The notes under the pieces are model-generated. The model made no database searches. It saw nothing but the letters and a program-made list of their open reading frames with translations, and was not told the origin of the DNA. A stretch of DNA of 64,000 bases. Origin: Mixta calida. Lineage in GTDB: Bacteria > Pseudomonadota > Gammaproteobacteria > Enterobacterales > Enterobacteriaceae. Positions within the stretch are counted from its first letter, which is position 1. Every line of letters starts with the position of its first letter. The stretch spans positions 3,454,540-3,518,539 of the forward strand of contig NZ_CP026378.1 in NCBI RefSeq assembly GCF_002953215.1, given 5' to 3'. Of this stretch, positions 50,435 to 60,555 are shown one piece after another. The translations under genes were made by a program, and so were the position numbers.

Positions 50435-51319
50435 CTAGCGTGAAACTTCAACCTTCGCTAATTTTTCATAATAGCAGGCCAGCGCGCTGTGATCGGCTGT
50501 ACCCATGCCATCCGCTTTCAGCGCCTGCATCATTTCCATGACGGCGGCGGTGAGCGGCAGCTGCGCGCCGATGCCGTGCGAGGTGTCCAGCGCGTTGCTG
50601 AGATCTTTGATATGCAGATCGATGCGGAAGCCCGGTTTAAAGTTACGATCCATCACCATCGGCGCTTTAGCGTCCAGCACCGTGCTGCCCGCGAGCCCGC
50701 CGCGAATCGCCTGATAAACCAGATCCGGGTTAACGCCCGCTTTGGTGGCGAGGGTTAACGCTTCGGACATCGCGGCGATATTCAGCGCCACGATTACCTG
50801 ATTCGCCAGCTTAGTGACGTTGCCCGCGCCGATATCGCCGGTATGCACCACCGAACCCGCCATCGCCTTCATCAGATCGTAATGGGCGTCGAACACCGCT
50901 TTATCGCCGCCGACCATCACTGAAAGCGTGCCGTCGATCGCCTTCGGCTCGCCGCCGCTGACCGGCGCATCCAACATTTTGATGCCCTTCTCCGCCAGCG
51001 CCTGATGAATTTCCCGGCTCGCCAGCGGCGCGATAGAGCTCATATCAATCAGCACGGCGCCCGCTTTCGCGCCGTCGATAATGCCATTCTCGCCCAGCGC
51101 CACCTCTTTTACGTGCGGCGAGTTAGGCAGCATGGTGATGATCACGTCGCACTGCTCCGCCACCTCTTTCGGCGTTTTCGCCGCGGTAGCGCCCAGCTCC
51201 ACCAGTTCCGCCTCGTTCTGCGGGTTGGAGTCGCGCACCACCAGCGTATAACCCGCTTTCAGCAGGTTTTTACTCATCGGTTTGCCCATGATGCCCAGGC
51301 CAATAAATCCTACTTTCAT
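50435..51319 (-). CDS. garR: Tartronate semialdehyde reductase GarR
   Basis: A 294-aa beta-hydroxyacid dehydrogenase that reduces tartronate semialdehyde to D-glycerate with NAD(P)H. The N-terminal FIGLGIMGKPMSKNLLKAG binds the dinucleotide. The substrate motif DAPVSGGEPKAIDGTLSVMVGG lies near residue 118, and the catalytic lysine in GAGNVTKLANQ near 171. It lies between garL and garK, as in the E. coli garPLRK operon. A small hairpin (50396-50414) separates it from garK. Confidence 0.97.
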   Translation of the reverse strand: MKVGFIGLGIMGKPMSKNLLKAGYTLVVRDSNPQNEAELVELGATAAKTPKEVAEQCDVIITMLPNSPHVKEVALGENGIIDGAKAGAVLIDMSSIAPLASREIHQALAEKGIKMLDAPVSGGEPKAIDGTLSVMVGGDKAVFDAHYDLMKAMAGSVVHTGDIGAGNVTKLANQVIVALNIAAMSEALTLATKAGVNPDLVYQAIRGGLAGSTVLDAKAPMVMDRNFKPGFRIDLHIKDLSNALDTSHGIGAQLPLTAAVMEMMQALKADGMGTADHSALACYYEKLAKVEVSR

Positions 51320-51337
51320 CGTTATTCTCCTGTTAAT

Positions 51338-52099
51338 TTATTTTTTGAAACGATCGCACAGCGCCTGCGTCGCGCTGCGGAAAACGCCAAGATCGCTTCC
51401 CACCGCGACAAAGGTCGCGCCCCATTCCAGGTAGCGGCGCGCGTCCGCTTCTACCGGCGCCAGGATGCCGCTCGGTTTGCCGGCCGCTTTCGCGCGGGCG
51501 AAAATATGCTGAATCACCTTCAGCACTTCAGGATGGGCAGGCTGTCCCAGATAGCCGAGCGCGGCGGAAAGGTCGCCAGGGCCGACAAAGATGCCGTCTA
51601 CGCCGTCAACCGCGATAATGCTGTCGAGGTTGTCCACGCCCTGCTGGCTTTCGATCTGCACCAGTACGCTGATGTTGCTGTTGATATCGAGGTTGTAGTC
51701 CGGCAGCGTGCCGTACATATTGCTGCGGTGCGACACCGACACGCCGCGAATGCCGGCGGGCGGATAGCGCGTCGAGGCGACCGCCAGGCGCGCTTCCTCT
51801 TCGCTTTCGACAAACGGGATCAGGAAGTTATAGAAGCCGATATCCAGCAGGCGCTTGATGATCACCGGCTCGTTGCAGGGCGGACGCACCACGGCGGCGC
51901 TTGGGCTGCCTTTCAGCGCCATCAGCTGCGGCACGAAAGTGGTGATATCGTTCGGCGCATGCTCGCCATCCAGCACCAGCCAGTCAAACCCGGCCAGCCC
52001 CAGAACTTCGGTAGTGATGGGGTTGGCCAGCGAACACCAGCTGCCAATCAGGGTTTCACCGCTCAGCAGGCGCTGACGAAAACGGTTGGGATAGCTCAT
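51338..52099 (-). CDS. garL: 5-keto-4-deoxy-D-glucarate aldolase GarL
   Basis: A 253-aa HpcH/HpaI-type class II aldolase that cleaves 5-keto-4-deoxyglucarate to pyruvate and tartronate semialdehyde. The base-metal site includes the [14 protein letters not shown] histidine near residue 48, with metal ligands in [14 protein letters not shown] and the [14 protein letters not shown] loop. The AGGAGGAAACAG ribosome site plus the first eleven codons have been tandemly triplicated upstream (52067-52221). I take the most downstream ATG at 52099, as only it opens into the family sequence. E. coli GarL has 256 aa. Confidence 0.96.
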   Translation of the reverse strand: MSYPNRFRQRLLSGETLIGSWCSLANPITTEVLGLAGFDWLVLDGEHAPNDITTFVPQLMALKGSPSAAVVRPPCNEPVIIKRLLDIGFYNFLIPFVESEEEARLAVASTRYPPAGIRGVSVSHRSNMYGTLPDYNLDINSNISVLVQIESQQGVDNLDSIIAVDGVDGIFVGPGDLSAALGYLGQPAHPEVLKVIQHIFARAKAAGKPSGILAPVEADARRYLEWGATFVAVGSDLGVFRSATQALCDRFKK

Positions 52100-52221
52100 T
52101 CTGTTTCCTCCTGGCCAGGCGCTGGCGACAACGGTTGGGACAGTTCATTCTGTTTCCTCCGGGTCAGGCGCTGACGAAAACGGTTGGGATAGCTCATTCT
52201 GTTTCCTCCTGGTCAGGCGCT
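52067..52221 (-). repeat. 49-bp tandem repeat triplicating the garL ribosome-binding site and start
   Basis: Units start at 52067, 52116 and 52165, and a partial fourth begins at 52214. Each carries TCCTCC (AGGAGG on the coding strand) and a CAT start at 52097, 52146 or 52195. Units 1 and 3 differ by one base; unit 2 has five more changes. Since 49 is not a multiple of three, the three ATGs are in different frames. The upstream ATG at 52197 opens a 33-codon frame ending in TGA that overlaps the garL ATG (ATGA). Confidence 0.95.
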
Positions 52222-53561
52222 TAGCGCACCAGGCAGGGCCGCTTATTATTGAAAGTCCAGTTGGGGATCAGATACTGCATCGCCTGCGCGTCGTCACGCG
52301 CGCCCAGTCCATGCTTCTGATAAAGTTCGTTCGCCTTCATCACCTGGTCCATATCCAGCTCCACGCCGAGGCCCGGCGTCTGCGGCACCTGCACCAGACC
52401 GCCCTTGATCTCCAGCGGCTGTTTAGTGAGGCGCTGATTGCCCTCCTGCCAGATCCAGTGGGTATCGATAGCGGTGATAGCGCCGGGCGCGGCGGCGGCG
52501 ACGTGAGTAAACATCGCCAGCGAAATATCGAAGTGGTTATTGGAGTGGGAGCCCCAGGTCAGACCGAACTCATGGCACATCTGCGCGACGCGCACCGATC
52601 CCTGCATGGTCCAGAAGTGCGGATCGGCCAGCGGGATGTCCACCGACTGTAGCGAAAGGGTGTGGCCCATCTGGCGCCAGTCGGTGGCGATCATATTGGT
52701 GGCGGTCGGCAATCCGGTGGCGCGGCGGAATTCCGCCATCACCTCACGGCCGGAATAGCCCTGCTCCGCACCGCACGGATCTTCCGCATAGGCCAGCACG
52801 TTGCGCAGCTGTTTGCCCAGCCGGATCGACTCCTCCAGCGACCAGGCGCCGTTAGGATCGAGCGTGATGCGCGCCTCCGGGAAGCGTTTCGCCAGCGCGG
52901 TGACCGCTTCCGCCTCTTCGCTGCCCGCCAGCACGCCGCCCTTCAGTTTAAAATCGTTGAAGCCATACTTTTCATAAGCCGCTTCCGCCAGGCGCACCAC
53001 GGTTTCCGGCGTCAGCGCCTCTTCATGGCGCAGGCGGTACCAGTCGCAGCGGGCGTCCGGCTCGCTCTGATAGGGCAACGAGGTTTTGCGGCGATCGCCG
53101 ACGTAGAACAGGTAACCCAGCATTTCGACCTGATTGCGCTGCTGCCCTTCGCCCAACAGACTGGCGACATTCACGCCGAGGAACTGGCCGAGCAGGTCAA
53201 GCAGCGCCGCTTCGATGCCGGTAACCACATGGATAGTGGTGCGCAGGTCGAACGTCTGGGTGCCGCGACCGCCGGCGTCGCGGTCGGCAAACGTGGTGCG
53301 CACCTGGTTGAGCAGGTTTTTATACTCGCCCAGCGTATGACCGATAATCAGCGCCGCCGCCTCCTCCAGCGTCTGACGGATTTTTTCGCCGCCCGGAATT
53401 TCGCCGACGCCGGTATGTCCCGCGTTATCTTTGATAATCACAATATTGCGGGTGAAAAAAGGCGCGTGCGCGCCGCTCAGGTTGAGCAGCATGCTGTCGT
53501 AACCGGCGACCGGGATGACCTGCATCGCGGTAATTTTCGGCGTGGCGTTCTGTTGGCTCAT
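52221..53561 (-). CDS. gudD: Glucarate dehydratase GudD
   Basis: A 446-aa enolase-superfamily enzyme that dehydrates D-glucarate to 5-keto-4-deoxy-D-glucarate. The catalytic KxK lies in NDFKLKGG near residue 205. Metal ligands are in [18 protein letters not shown] and TNMIATDW, and the His/Asp dyad is in [12 protein letters not shown] and IDTHW. Length equals E. coli GudD and identity is very high. It is 17 bp after its paralogue gudX and directly before the garL repeat region. Confidence 0.97.
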   Translation of the reverse strand: MSQQNATPKITAMQVIPVAGYDSMLLNLSGAHAPFFTRNIVIIKDNAGHTGVGEIPGGEKIRQTLEEAAALIIGHTLGEYKNLLNQVRTTFADRDAGGRGTQTFDLRTTIHVVTGIEAALLDLLGQFLGVNVASLLGEGQQRNQVEMLGYLFYVGDRRKTSLPYQSEPDARCDWYRLRHEEALTPETVVRLAEAAYEKYGFNDFKLKGGVLAGSEEAEAVTALAKRFPEARITLDPNGAWSLEESIRLGKQLRNVLAYAEDPCGAEQGYSGREVMAEFRRATGLPTATNMIATDWRQMGHTLSLQSVDIPLADPHFWTMQGSVRVAQMCHEFGLTWGSHSNNHFDISLAMFTHVAAAAPGAITAIDTHWIWQEGNQRLTKQPLEIKGGLVQVPQTPGLGVELDMDQVMKANELYQKHGLGARDDAQAMQYLIPNWTFNNKRPCLVR

Positions 53562-53578
53562 GGTCAGATTCCTTATGC

Positions 53579-54916
53579 TTACCTGCGCCCGAACACCGGG
53601 CGCTTGCGATCGAATGTCCAGCCGGGGATCAGATACTGCATGGCGGTGGCGTCATTGCGTGCGCCGCCCGGCAAGGTTTTATAGAGTTCATGCGCCTGTT
53701 GCAGGCGCGCCCAGTCAAGCTCGATGCCGAGACCGGGCTTGTCCGGCACGGCGATCTTGCCCTGACGGATCTGCAACGGCTCCCTGGTGAGGCGCTGATC
53801 GCCCTCCTGCCAGATCCAGTGGGTGTCGATGGCGGTCGGTTTGCCCGGCGCGGCGGCGCCGACGTGGGTAAACATCGCCAGCGAAATATCGAAATGGTTA
53901 TTAGAGTGGCAGCCCCAGGTGAGACCCCAGTCATCGCACAGCTGAGCGACGCGCACCGCGCCGCTCAGCGTCCAGAAGTGCGGATCGGCCAGCGGGATAT
54001 CGACGGCGTTCAGCATTACTGCATGCTGCATCTCACGCCAGTTGGTGGCGATCATATTGGTCGCCACCGGCAGTCCGGTGGCGCGGCGAAACTCCGCCAT
54101 CACCTCACGGCCGGAGTAGCCCTGCTCCGCGCCGCAGGGGTCTTCGGCGTAGGTCAACACATCCTGCATTCCTTTGCAGAGCGCGATCGCTTCGTCCAGC
54201 AGCCAGGCGCCGTTGGGATCGACGGTGATGCGCGCGTCGGGAAAACGCTTTTTCAACGCGCACGCGGTGTCGATCTCATCTTCGCCCGGCAGAACGCCGC
54301 CTTTCAGCTTGAAATCTTTAAAGCCGTAGCGATCCTGCGCCGCTTCCGCCAGCCGTACCACCGCGTCGCTGTCCAGCGCCTGCTGATGGCGCAGACGATA
54401 CCAGTCATGGCTCGCCCCGTCGCCGCTGAGATAAGGCAGATCGGTTTTTTGACGATCGCCGATATAGAACAGGTAGCCTAAAACCGTCACCTCGTCGCGC
54501 TGCTGGCCGGGGCCGAGCAGCTCCGCCACCGGCACGCCGAGAAACTGGCCGAGCAGATCGAGCAACGCCGATTCCAGCGCCGCCACCGCGTTGATGCGCA
54601 GCTCAAAGGTCCAGGCGCCCTTGCCGAACGTATCGAAATCAGCGTGCTGATTGCCCTTATGCACCTGCTGCACCAGCCGGTTCATGCGCGCCACTTCATG
54701 CCCCACCACCTGCGGAATGGCGGCGGTCAGCGTCTGATAAATGGTTTCGCCGCCCGGCGCTTCGCCAAGGCCGGTATGGCCGGCGCTGTCGGTCAGCACC
54801 ACGATATTGCGGGTGAAGAAGGCGCTGTGCGCGCCGCCGATATTCAGCAGCATGCTGTCGTAACCGGCGACCGGCACCACCTTCATATCGGTAATCACGG
54901 GCGTATAGGTGTTCAT
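53579..54916 (-). CDS. gudX: Glucarate dehydratase-related protein GudX
   Basis: A 445-aa paralogue of GudD. The enolase-superfamily residues are also present here ([39 protein letters not shown]). N-terminal residues such as [20 protein letters not shown] and the [11 protein letters not shown] segment match GudX rather than GudD. I start at the ATG at 54916, five bases after AAGGAG; a GTG one codon earlier is unlikely. E. coli GudX has low activity on glucarate and idarate, and its true role is unclear. It lies between gudP and gudD. Confidence 0.95.
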   Translation of the reverse strand: MNTYTPVITDMKVVPVAGYDSMLLNIGGAHSAFFTRNIVVLTDSAGHTGLGEAPGGETIYQTLTAAIPQVVGHEVARMNRLVQQVHKGNQHADFDTFGKGAWTFELRINAVAALESALLDLLGQFLGVPVAELLGPGQQRDEVTVLGYLFYIGDRQKTDLPYLSGDGASHDWYRLRHQQALDSDAVVRLAEAAQDRYGFKDFKLKGGVLPGEDEIDTACALKKRFPDARITVDPNGAWLLDEAIALCKGMQDVLTYAEDPCGAEQGYSGREVMAEFRRATGLPVATNMIATNWREMQHAVMLNAVDIPLADPHFWTLSGAVRVAQLCDDWGLTWGCHSNNHFDISLAMFTHVGAAAPGKPTAIDTHWIWQEGDQRLTREPLQIRQGKIAVPDKPGLGIELDWARLQQAHELYKTLPGGARNDATAMQYLIPGWTFDRKRPVFGRR

Positions 54917-54925
54917 CACCGCTCC

Positions 54926-56272
54926 TTACGTTGTCTTTTTCAGTTCGATGCGTTTGATGTCGCCCACCAGCACCAGGTAGCTCAGCACCGCCACCAGCGC
55001 ATGAATGCCGACATAGATCAGCGCGCCGTTGTAGGAGCCGGTCACCGCGATGATGTAGCCGATAGCGATTGGCGTAACGATGCCGGAGATATTGCCGAAC
55101 ATATTGAACAGACCGCCGCTAAGGCCACTGATCTCTTTCGGCGCCGTATCCGCCATCACCGCCCAGCCCAGCGCGCCGATGCCTTTGCCAAAGAACGCGG
55201 TCGCCATAAAGAACACCACCACCCATTCGGTTTCGACATAGTTACAGGTCACCATCGAGATGGAGAGCAACATCCCCAGTACGATAGGCGTCTTGCGGGC
55301 AATATTCAGCGAGCCGGTTTTACGCATCAGCCAGTCGGAGATGACGCCGCCCAGCACGCCGCCAAGGAAGCCGCAGATCGCCGGGATAGAGGCGATAAAG
55401 CCCGCTTTCAGAATCGACATGCCGCGCGCCTGCACCAGGTAAACCGGGAACCAGGTAATAAAGAAGTAGGTCAACGCATTGATACAGTACTGGCCGAGAT
55501 AGATGCCGAGCATCATGCGCGAGGTGATCAGCTGACGAATCTGGCCCCACTTCTCGCGCCCGCTGACTTTCTCCTGCGCCTTTTTCGCATCCATATTGAT
55601 CAGCGCGCCGCCCTGCTCCATATACTCCAGCTCGGCGCGGTTGACGCCCGGATGGTCGTTAGGATCGTGGATCACCTTCAGCCAGACGAAGCTGAGGATG
55701 ATCCCCAGGCCGCCCATAAACCAGAAGACGTGCGCCCAGCCCACCTGCGCGGTCAGCCAGCCCATAATGGGCGCGAAGATCACGGTGGCGAAATATTGCG
55801 CCGAGTTGAATATCGCCACGGCGGTGCCGCGCTCCTGCGCCGGGAACCAGGCGGCGACGATACGGCTGTTGCCGGGGAAAGAAGGCGCCTCCGCCAGCCC
55901 CACCAGAAAACGCAGCATGAACAGCGCGACGATAACGGTAAAGCCTTCGAAGAGGTCGACGAAGCCCTGCAACAGGGTAAACAGCGACCAGATGAAGATG
56001 CTCCAGAAATAGACGCGCTTCGAGCCGAAACGGTCGAGCAGCCAGCCGCCGGGGATCTGGCCAATCACGTAAGCCCATGAGAAGGCGGAGAAGATATAGC
56101 CCATGCCGACCGGATCGAGCCCAATATCTTTCGCCATCGACGAGCCGGCGATCGAGAGGGTGGCGCGGTCGCCATAGTTAAACGAAGTGACGATAAACAG
56201 CATCACTACGATCCAGTATCGCGCGTTAGTTCTTTTTTCTACGGAACTTTCCGCCTGGCTGTATGAATTCAT
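54926..56272 (-). CDS. gudP: Glucarate/galactarate MFS transporter GudP
   Basis: A 448-aa inner-membrane symporter of the anion:cation symporter branch of the MFS, importing D-glucarate and galactarate. The first helix segment FIVTSFNYGDRATLSIAG and the GQIPGGWLLDRFGSKRVY loop with its arginine are typical of GudP/GarP. Twelve hydrophobic segments can be traced. GGAG lies eight bases before ATG. First gene of the minus-strand gud-gar run and divergent from garD. A CdaR-type activator would be expected to control it, but none is encoded nearby. Confidence 0.95.
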   Translation of the reverse strand: MNSYSQAESSVEKRTNARYWIVVMLFIVTSFNYGDRATLSIAGSSMAKDIGLDPVGMGYIFSAFSWAYVIGQIPGGWLLDRFGSKRVYFWSIFIWSLFTLLQGFVDLFEGFTVIVALFMLRFLVGLAEAPSFPGNSRIVAAWFPAQERGTAVAIFNSAQYFATVIFAPIMGWLTAQVGWAHVFWFMGGLGIILSFVWLKVIHDPNDHPGVNRAELEYMEQGGALINMDAKKAQEKVSGREKWGQIRQLITSRMMLGIYLGQYCINALTYFFITWFPVYLVQARGMSILKAGFIASIPAICGFLGGVLGGVISDWLMRKTGSLNIARKTPIVLGMLLSISMVTCNYVETEWVVVFFMATAFFGKGIGALGWAVMADTAPKEISGLSGGLFNMFGNISGIVTPIAIGYIIAVTGSYNGALIYVGIHALVAVLSYLVLVGDIKRIELKKTT

Positions 56273-56786
56273 GATGCACTCCTGAAATATAGCGGTACGC
56301 TACTTTCCACTCTGACTGCATACACATCGCGTTGGGTATCAGAATGAGGTTGGGTTAAACATGGCGATTATTATTCATTAGCAAAAACATTTATTACGCA
56401 GCGCGGCTGCTTCACCTGTCGTCAAACTTGAGCAAAAAGTATATGGAGCGCATCGGCGCAATTCACTGGAAGAAAGCCCTATATTATGTGTCGCTAAGCG
56501 CTTAATTTATGGCGATTGCACAACCTGCTGCGGCATCGCTCACGGAATCGTTTTTTTCAGGCCGTCACGCAGCACACCGCGCCGCTCAGGGATCGGCTTT
56601 GTGAGCCTCTTCACTTGCACTTGTTCCAACGCCTGAAAATCGCCTGAATCAAAAGGATAAAATCGGACATCTGCATAATGCCGCCGCGATTGCCCCTCCT
56701 TATACTCTCTACAGCAAAAACAGAAGACGCGTTTCACCTGCGCCATCCCCTTTTCCACTCTTTTCCGTTTACTGGAAGCCGATGCA
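56273..56786. promoter_or_regulatory. Divergent gudP / garD control region
   Basis: No gene is seen in these 514 bp; minus-strand frames across it overlap garD and lack homology. It must contain both the gud-gar and the garD promoters. In E. coli the gud and gar operons are activated by CdaR, whose site is poorly defined, so I mark no operator. The AT-rich stretch at 56360-56520 is the likeliest binding area. Confidence 0.4.
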
Positions 56787-58349
56787 ATGAAAACGATTCG
56801 TGAAGAGACACCGCGATATATTCGCGTACACGAAGCCGATAATGTCGCTATCGTGGTGAATGACAATGGCCTGACTGCGGGATCGGTTTTTCCCTGCGGG
56901 CTGCGGCTGATCGAGCATATTCCTCAGGGGCATAAAGTGGCGCTGGCGCCCATTGCGCGCGGCGAGGCGATCCGCCGCTACGGCGAGGTGATTGGCTATG
57001 CCCTGCGTGATATTCCTCAGGGCAGCTGGGTTGAGGAGTCGCTGGTGGCGCTGCCTGAGGCGCCGCCGCTGGAGAGCCTACCGCTGGCGACGCGCGTGCC
57101 GGAAACGCTGCCGCCGCTGGAAGGCTACACCTTTGAAGGCTACCGCAACGCCGACGGCAGCGTCGGCACGCGCAACCTGCTGGGTATCACCACCAGCGTT
57201 CATTGCGTGGCGGGCGTGGTGGATTACGTGGTCAACATTATCGAGCGCGAACTGCTGCCGCGTTACCCTAACGTCGACGGCGTGGTGGCGCTGAATCATC
57301 TCTACGGCTGCGGCGTGGCGATCAACGCGCCGGCGGCGGTGGTGCCGATCCGCACTATTCATAACCTGGCGCTGAACGCCAATTTCGGCGGCGAAGTGAT
57401 GGTGGTTAGTCTCGGCTGTGAAAAACTCCAGCCGGAGCGGCTGCTGGCCGCCAACGGCGACGACGTGCAGGCGATCGCCATCGGCGATGAGGATATTGTG
57501 CGTTTGCAGGATGAGCGTCATGTCGGCTTTGAGGCGATGGTGCAGGAAATTCTGCGCGTGGCGGACCGCCATTTGCAGCGCCTTAACCAGCGTCAGCGGG
57601 AAACCTGCCCCGCCTCCGACCTGATTGTCGGCATGCAGTGCGGCGGCAGTGACGCCTTTTCCGGCGTTACGGCTAACCCGGCGGTCGGCTTCGCCTCCGA
57701 TCTGCTGGTGCGCTGCGGCGCGACGGTGATGTTTTCCGAAGTGACCGAGGTGCGCGACGCGATTCACCTGCTGACGCCGCGCGTGGTGGACGAAGCGACG
57801 GGAAAACGTCTGCTGGAGGAGATGGCCTGGTATGACGACTACCTGAGCCAGGGCCAGACTGACCGCAGCGCTAACCCTTCGCCGGGCAATAAAAAAGGCG
57901 GGCTGGCGAACGTAGTGGAAAAAGCGCTCGGCTCCATCGCCAAGTCAGGGCGCAGCGCCATCGTCGAGGTGCTCTCGCCCGGACAGCGCCCTACCAGGCG
58001 CGGGTTAATCTATGCGGCGACGCCCGCCAGCGATTTCGTCTGCGGCACACAGCAGATGGCGTCCGGCATCACCTTACAGGTCTTTACCACCGGACGCGGC
58101 ACGCCTTATGGCCTGGCGGCGATTCCGGTGATCAAAATGGCGACGCGCACCGCGCTGGCGACACGCTGGCACGATCTAATGGATATCAATGCGGGAACCA
58201 TTGCGACGGGAGAAGAGACCATTGAGCAGGTGGGCTGGCGGCTGTTTGAACTGATTCTGGATATCGCCAGCGGCCGCCAGCAAACCTGGTCTGACCGCTG
58301 GGGCATTCGCAACGCGCTGGCGGTCTTTAATCCGGCGCCGGTCACCTGA
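56787..58349 (+). CDS. garD: Galactarate dehydratase GarD
   Basis: A 520-aa enzyme of the UxaA/altronate-dehydratase family that dehydrates galactarate to 5-keto-4-deoxyglucarate. The N-terminal SAF-like domain (residues 1-90, with [11 protein letters not shown]) and the main domain ([26 protein letters not shown]) are clear. So are [12 protein letters not shown] and [11 protein letters not shown], whose Cys/His residues bind metal. E. coli GarD has 523 aa. It is divergent from gudP and supplies the galactarate entry to the pathway completed by garL, garR and garK. Confidence 0.97.
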   Translation: MKTIREETPRYIRVHEADNVAIVVNDNGLTAGSVFPCGLRLIEHIPQGHKVALAPIARGEAIRRYGEVIGYALRDIPQGSWVEESLVALPEAPPLESLPLATRVPETLPPLEGYTFEGYRNADGSVGTRNLLGITTSVHCVAGVVDYVVNIIERELLPRYPNVDGVVALNHLYGCGVAINAPAAVVPIRTIHNLALNANFGGEVMVVSLGCEKLQPERLLAANGDDVQAIAIGDEDIVRLQDERHVGFEAMVQEILRVADRHLQRLNQRQRETCPASDLIVGMQCGGSDAFSGVTANPAVGFASDLLVRCGATVMFSEVTEVRDAIHLLTPRVVDEATGKRLLEEMAWYDDYLSQGQTDRSANPSPGNKKGGLANVVEKALGSIAKSGRSAIVEVLSPGQRPTRRGLIYAATPASDFVCGTQQMASGITLQVFTTGRGTPYGLAAIPVIKMATRTALATRWHDLMDINAGTIATGEETIEQVGWRLFELILDIASGRQQTWSDRWGIRNALAVFNPAPVT

Positions 58350-58377
58350 CGCCGGACTTTACTGCGTTACCGTGGCG

Positions 58378-58824
58378 CTACAGCAGTTTGCCCCAGTTTT
58401 CCACCCAGGGTGTGCTGACGCTTTCCGGCTCCGGTGATTCCATAGCGTCTACCAGCAACACCTCGCCGACGCGCGTTGCGCCCTGCTCCTGCAACTGCGC
58501 GTCGAACGTTTTTCCGGCGCCGCAGAAGTTTTCATAGCTACTGTCGCCCAGCGCAATAACGCCGTAGCGCAGCTGAGGCTGATGGCCCAGCTTATCTTTA
58601 ACGTCGTGATACAGCCCGGCGATGCTGTCTGGAAAGTCGCCGTGACCGGTGGTCGAGGTGACGACCAGCGCCACTTTATCGCTGTACTGCTGCCAGTCGC
58701 TGAGGCGCGGATCTTCAAAAATCTTTACCTCATGCCCCTGCGCCTGCAGAACAGGCTCAGCCTCTTCCGCCACCAGCAATGCGTTGCCGTAAACCGTGCC
58801 GACGAAAATACCAATCTGCGCCAT
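58378..58824 (-). CDS. yqcA: Flavodoxin-like protein YqcA
   Basis: A 148-aa FMN-binding flavodoxin. The phosphate-binding loop is GTVYGNA (residues 9-15, replacing the usual TGNT). The isoalloxazine-contacting [11 protein letters not shown] and [14 protein letters not shown] segments follow. Electron partners are unknown. It is convergent with garD across 28 bp and 11 bp downstream of truC, as in E. coli (yqcC-truC-yqcA). Confidence 0.94.
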   Translation of the reverse strand: MAQIGIFVGTVYGNALLVAEEAEPVLQAQGHEVKIFEDPRLSDWQQYSDKVALVVTSTTGHGDFPDSIAGLYHDVKDKLGHQPQLRYGVIALGDSSYENFCGAGKTFDAQLQEQGATRVGEVLLVDAMESPEPESVSTPWVENWGKLL

Positions 58825-58835
58825 AAACTTCTCCC

Positions 58836-59615
58836 TTATTGTGGTGCCTTATCCTGACCTGGCTGCGGGTCAAACTCAACCCTGGGAAGATCGGGGAGAA
58901 GGTGCTGCCAGCCAAACTGCTGCATCATGCGCTGCCAGTACCGATCGAGCCCGGCGCGAATCAACAGCGGCTCGCCCGTGACCGGATGGTTCAGCGCCAG
59001 GCTGCTGGCGTGCAGCATTAAACGTTCGCAGCCGAAATGCTGCGCCGCGCCGCGGTTTTGCCGCAGATCGCCATGCGTGGTGTCGCCGATGATCGGATGG
59101 CGCAGATGGGCGAGATGACGACGCAGCTGATGCTTGCGTCCGGTTGCCGGTTGCAGTTCGATCAGGCTGTAGCGCGCAGTAGGGTAGCGGCCGATGGCGA
59201 CCGGCTGCTCGGTGATCGCCAGCCCCTGCCAGTCGGTCACAGCAGGCTGCGGCCCTTTATCCGGCGAGGCGTATTTATCGGCGATCTTATCCAGCTCCTC
59301 GGTCAGCGGATAGTCAAGGCGGTCCGCGCCCTCCAGCCAGCCGCGCACAACGGCGTGGTAGGTTTTGCTCATCTGATGCAGTTCAAACTGCTGCGACAGC
59401 AGGCGTCCCACCTCGCTGGAAAGCCCCATCAGCAATACGCCGGAAGTGGGCCTGTCAAGGCGATGCGCGGTAAAAACGTGTTGTCCGATCTGGTCGCGCA
59501 CCGTCTGCATCACCACCACTTTTTCTTTGCGATCCAGCCAGCTGCGATGCACCAGCCAGCCAGCCGGTTTGTTGACCGCCACCAGCCATTGATCCTGATA
59601 GATAATTTCCAGCAT
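58836..59615 (-). CDS. truC: tRNA pseudouridine(65) synthase TruC
   Basis: A 259-aa RluA-family pseudouridine synthase acting on U65 in tRNA-Ile and tRNA-Asp. The catalytic aspartate lies in [15 protein letters not shown] near residue 54. The family motif [19 protein letters not shown] is near residue 150. It begins at the yqcC stop (TGATG-type overlap), so the two are coupled. Length matches E. coli TruC. Confidence 0.96.
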   Translation of the reverse strand: MLEIIYQDQWLVAVNKPAGWLVHRSWLDRKEKVVVMQTVRDQIGQHVFTAHRLDRPTSGVLLMGLSSEVGRLLSQQFELHQMSKTYHAVVRGWLEGADRLDYPLTEELDKIADKYASPDKGPQPAVTDWQGLAITEQPVAIGRYPTARYSLIELQPATGRKHQLRRHLAHLRHPIIGDTTHGDLRQNRGAAQHFGCERLMLHASSLALNHPVTGEPLLIRAGLDRYWQRMMQQFGWQHLLPDLPRVEFDPQPGQDKAPQ

Positions 59616-59944
59616 CAGCGGCCTGCAGCGACAAACAGCGCATCAAGCGCGTTAAGGTGGGTCAGCAGCGCGCTGCGTCCTGGCGTATCCGCCTCAAGCG
59701 CCACTTCATAGTAGGGGGCGATAGCGAAATTTTGCGGAAGCTGAGCGCCCACATCCAGCAACGCGTGCATACGCGGAATCAGCACCCACTGTAGCCACTC
59801 CAGCGGCTGCATCGTATCGAGGAAAAAAGGCTGCGTACTGTCGAATGCCGCCGTATCGGGCGCTTCGCTGCGCCACAGCGCATGCTTTTTAAGCAAGGCT
59901 TCAACCGCCAGCAACCCCTGGCGAACCTGGTGTTCTCGGTGCAT
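59615..59944 (-). CDS. yqcC: YqcC family protein of unknown function
   Basis: A 109-aa protein matching E. coli YqcC in length. The family core FDSTQPFFLDTMQPLEWLQWVLIPRMHALLD is complete. I start at the ATG at 59944 (MHREHQVRQ), since GAGG lies six bases upstream; longer in-frame starts lack homology. The fold is all-helical with no membrane segment. Its function is unknown; its place before truC suggests shared transcription only. Confidence 0.92.
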   Translation of the reverse strand: MHREHQVRQGLLAVEALLKKHALWRSEAPDTAAFDSTQPFFLDTMQPLEWLQWVLIPRMHALLDVGAQLPQNFAIAPYYEVALEADTPGRSALLTHLNALDALFVAAGR

Positions 59945-60017
59945 GGGCATCCTCACAACGGGTGAAATTTTAAGGGCGGCAAGCATAGCATTCGCGGAGG
60001 CGGGGGAAAACGCGCGG

Positions 60018-60375
60018 CATAAAAAAAGGGGGCACTGTTATACAGTGCCCCCGGTTCGTTTGCAGCTATCCGGCTACTTCAACGCTCCCTGCTCGTCCTT
60101 GAAAACTTTTCCCTGCTGTCTTCCTGACATTCTCGCCTTCCTGACGATTTTCCTTTAGCGTCCTGGCCCGCCAGTCATCCTGTCTGGCTCTCATTCTCCT
60201 TCCTGGAGGTGTCCCTTTATTCCATCCTGGAACTTTTTGCTTCATCCTGAAGCAATCCTGTTTGCGCCTCTTCCTGTGCGCGAAACATCATCCTGATGAA
60301 CGTCTTCCTGACGTTATCCATTCCCCGGCTTCCCTTTCCGATATTGAGCAGTTTGCCTGACTCAGCGAAGGAAAC
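60018..60375 (-). ncRNA. csrB: CsrB regulatory RNA, CsrA antagonist
   Basis: A minus-strand untranslated RNA between yqcC and syd, the same place as E. coli csrB. About 23 GGA triplets occur in 320 nt, eleven of them as CAGGA, many in the loops of small hairpins (for example ACGTC-AGGA-GACGT, CATCAGGATGATG and CTTCAGGATGAAG). Each GGA hairpin can bind CsrA, so one RNA sequesters many dimers. The 3' end is a strong terminator nearly identical in form to that of E. coli csrB. The 5' end near 60375 is estimated from alignment of GAGTCAGGCAAAC with the E. coli 5' region. Confidence 0.93.
60021..60052 (-). terminator. Intrinsic terminator of csrB
   Basis: GGGGGCACTGT (60028-60038) and ACAGTGCCCCC (60042-60052) form a perfect 11-bp stem around a 3-nt loop. 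On the minus strand seven Ts follow. Confidence 0.95.
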
Positions 60376-60512
60376 AAGCTACCTTTTCCTTTAACTGTTA
60401 AGCCTGGCGTAAATCTTAAAACCCTTTCATCACTAAGTTTATGATTTACATTATCTTCACAAAAAAGACTTCTTTTTTTCTGCGTATTATCCTGGCGATC
60501 TCTCACAGACAA

Positions 60513-60530
60513 TGTGAGATATATCTTACA
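60513..60530 (-). promoter_or_regulatory. UvrY-type palindrome upstream of csrB
   Basis: TGTAAGATATATCTCACA on the minus strand matches 15 of 18 bases of the UvrY consensus palindrome TGTAAGAGATCTCTTACA. It is centred about 146 bp above the estimated csrB start, a far-upstream placement like that in E. coli. It would link BarA/UvrY, whose kinase is encoded in this window, to csrB. It also lies just past the syd stop. Confidence 0.8.
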
Positions 60531-60555
60531 TCGCAGCGGGACAATCTCTTAAGCG

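Noticed and set aside
60056-60300. TTCCTG/ATCCTG repeats as a possible CRISPR or microsatellite
   Set aside because: Spacing is irregular, and read on the minus strand they are the CAGGA/GGA hairpin loops of CsrB, with the terminator at the expected end.
60288-60512. 74-codon minus-strand frame upstream of and into csrB
   Set aside because: It overlaps the csrB control region and 5' end, and has no homology or ribosome site.
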